A stretch of DNA of 7,623 bases from an uncultured Sphingosinicella sp. (GTDB lineage Bacteria > Pseudomonadota > Alphaproteobacteria > Sphingomonadales > Sphingomonadaceae): positions 1 through 7,623 of the forward strand of contig CAMPIH010000112.1 of the NCBI GenBank assembly GCA_946886275.1. Direction: 5' to 3'. Positions 7,616-7,623 of the stretch are shown here, one piece after another. Under the pieces are notes generated by a model, which saw only the letters and a program-made list of their open reading frames with translations, was not told the DNA's origin and made no database searches. Made by a program: the position numbers and the translations under genes. The first letter of the stretch is position 1. Every line of letters starts with the position of its first letter.

Positions 7616-7623
7616 TCCCCCGG

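Overview
This 7.6 kb window is GC-rich chromosomal DNA with the look of an alphaproteobacterium of the Sphingomonadales. That placement is inference from codon bias, from the [15 protein letters not shown] small protein, and from gene types common in sphingomonads; no marker gene such as rRNA is present. No mobile element, CRISPR array, tRNA or rRNA was seen.

Layout: (1) 1-366 (+) is the 3' end of a small membrane protein that runs off the left edge. (2) 415-705 and 708-1223 (both -) form a two-gene unit. A hemerythrin HHE protein comes first, then a small single-pass membrane protein whose start lies 2 bases after the hemerythrin stop. (3) 1304-1804 and 1804-3876 (both +) form a translationally coupled pair. 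A CinA C-terminal/PncC-type NMN amidohydrolase is followed by a long-form glutamine-dependent NAD+ synthetase. (4) 4013-7216 (+) encodes a 1067-residue exported protein with about twelve PD40/TolB-type propeller repeats followed by an amidohydrolase domain. (5) 7301-7615 (+) encodes a small single-domain PilZ protein.

The two most informative points are these. The 80-base divergent spacer between hemerythrin and pncC contains a perfect inverted repeat, GGAAC-N18-GTTCC. Read on either strand it resembles a general-stress sigma factor (EcfG/SigT/RpoE2) promoter, GGAAC-N17-nGTT, correctly placed about 20-30 bases ahead of each start codon. This suggests one symmetric element driving a stress operon leftward and an NAD-recycling operon rightward. 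The pncC-nadE pair covers two steps of one route: NMN to NaMN (PncC), then NaMN to NaAD (NadD, not in the window), then NaAD to NAD+ (NadE).

The large exported enzyme keeps the HxH motif and a candidate carboxylated lysine. It lacks the usual strand-5 His and strand-8 Asp at the expected places, carrying Glu and His instead, so its metal site and substrate are open. Most of the window is ordinary accessory and housekeeping sequence. I see no evidence of a defence system or other wholly new multi-gene system.
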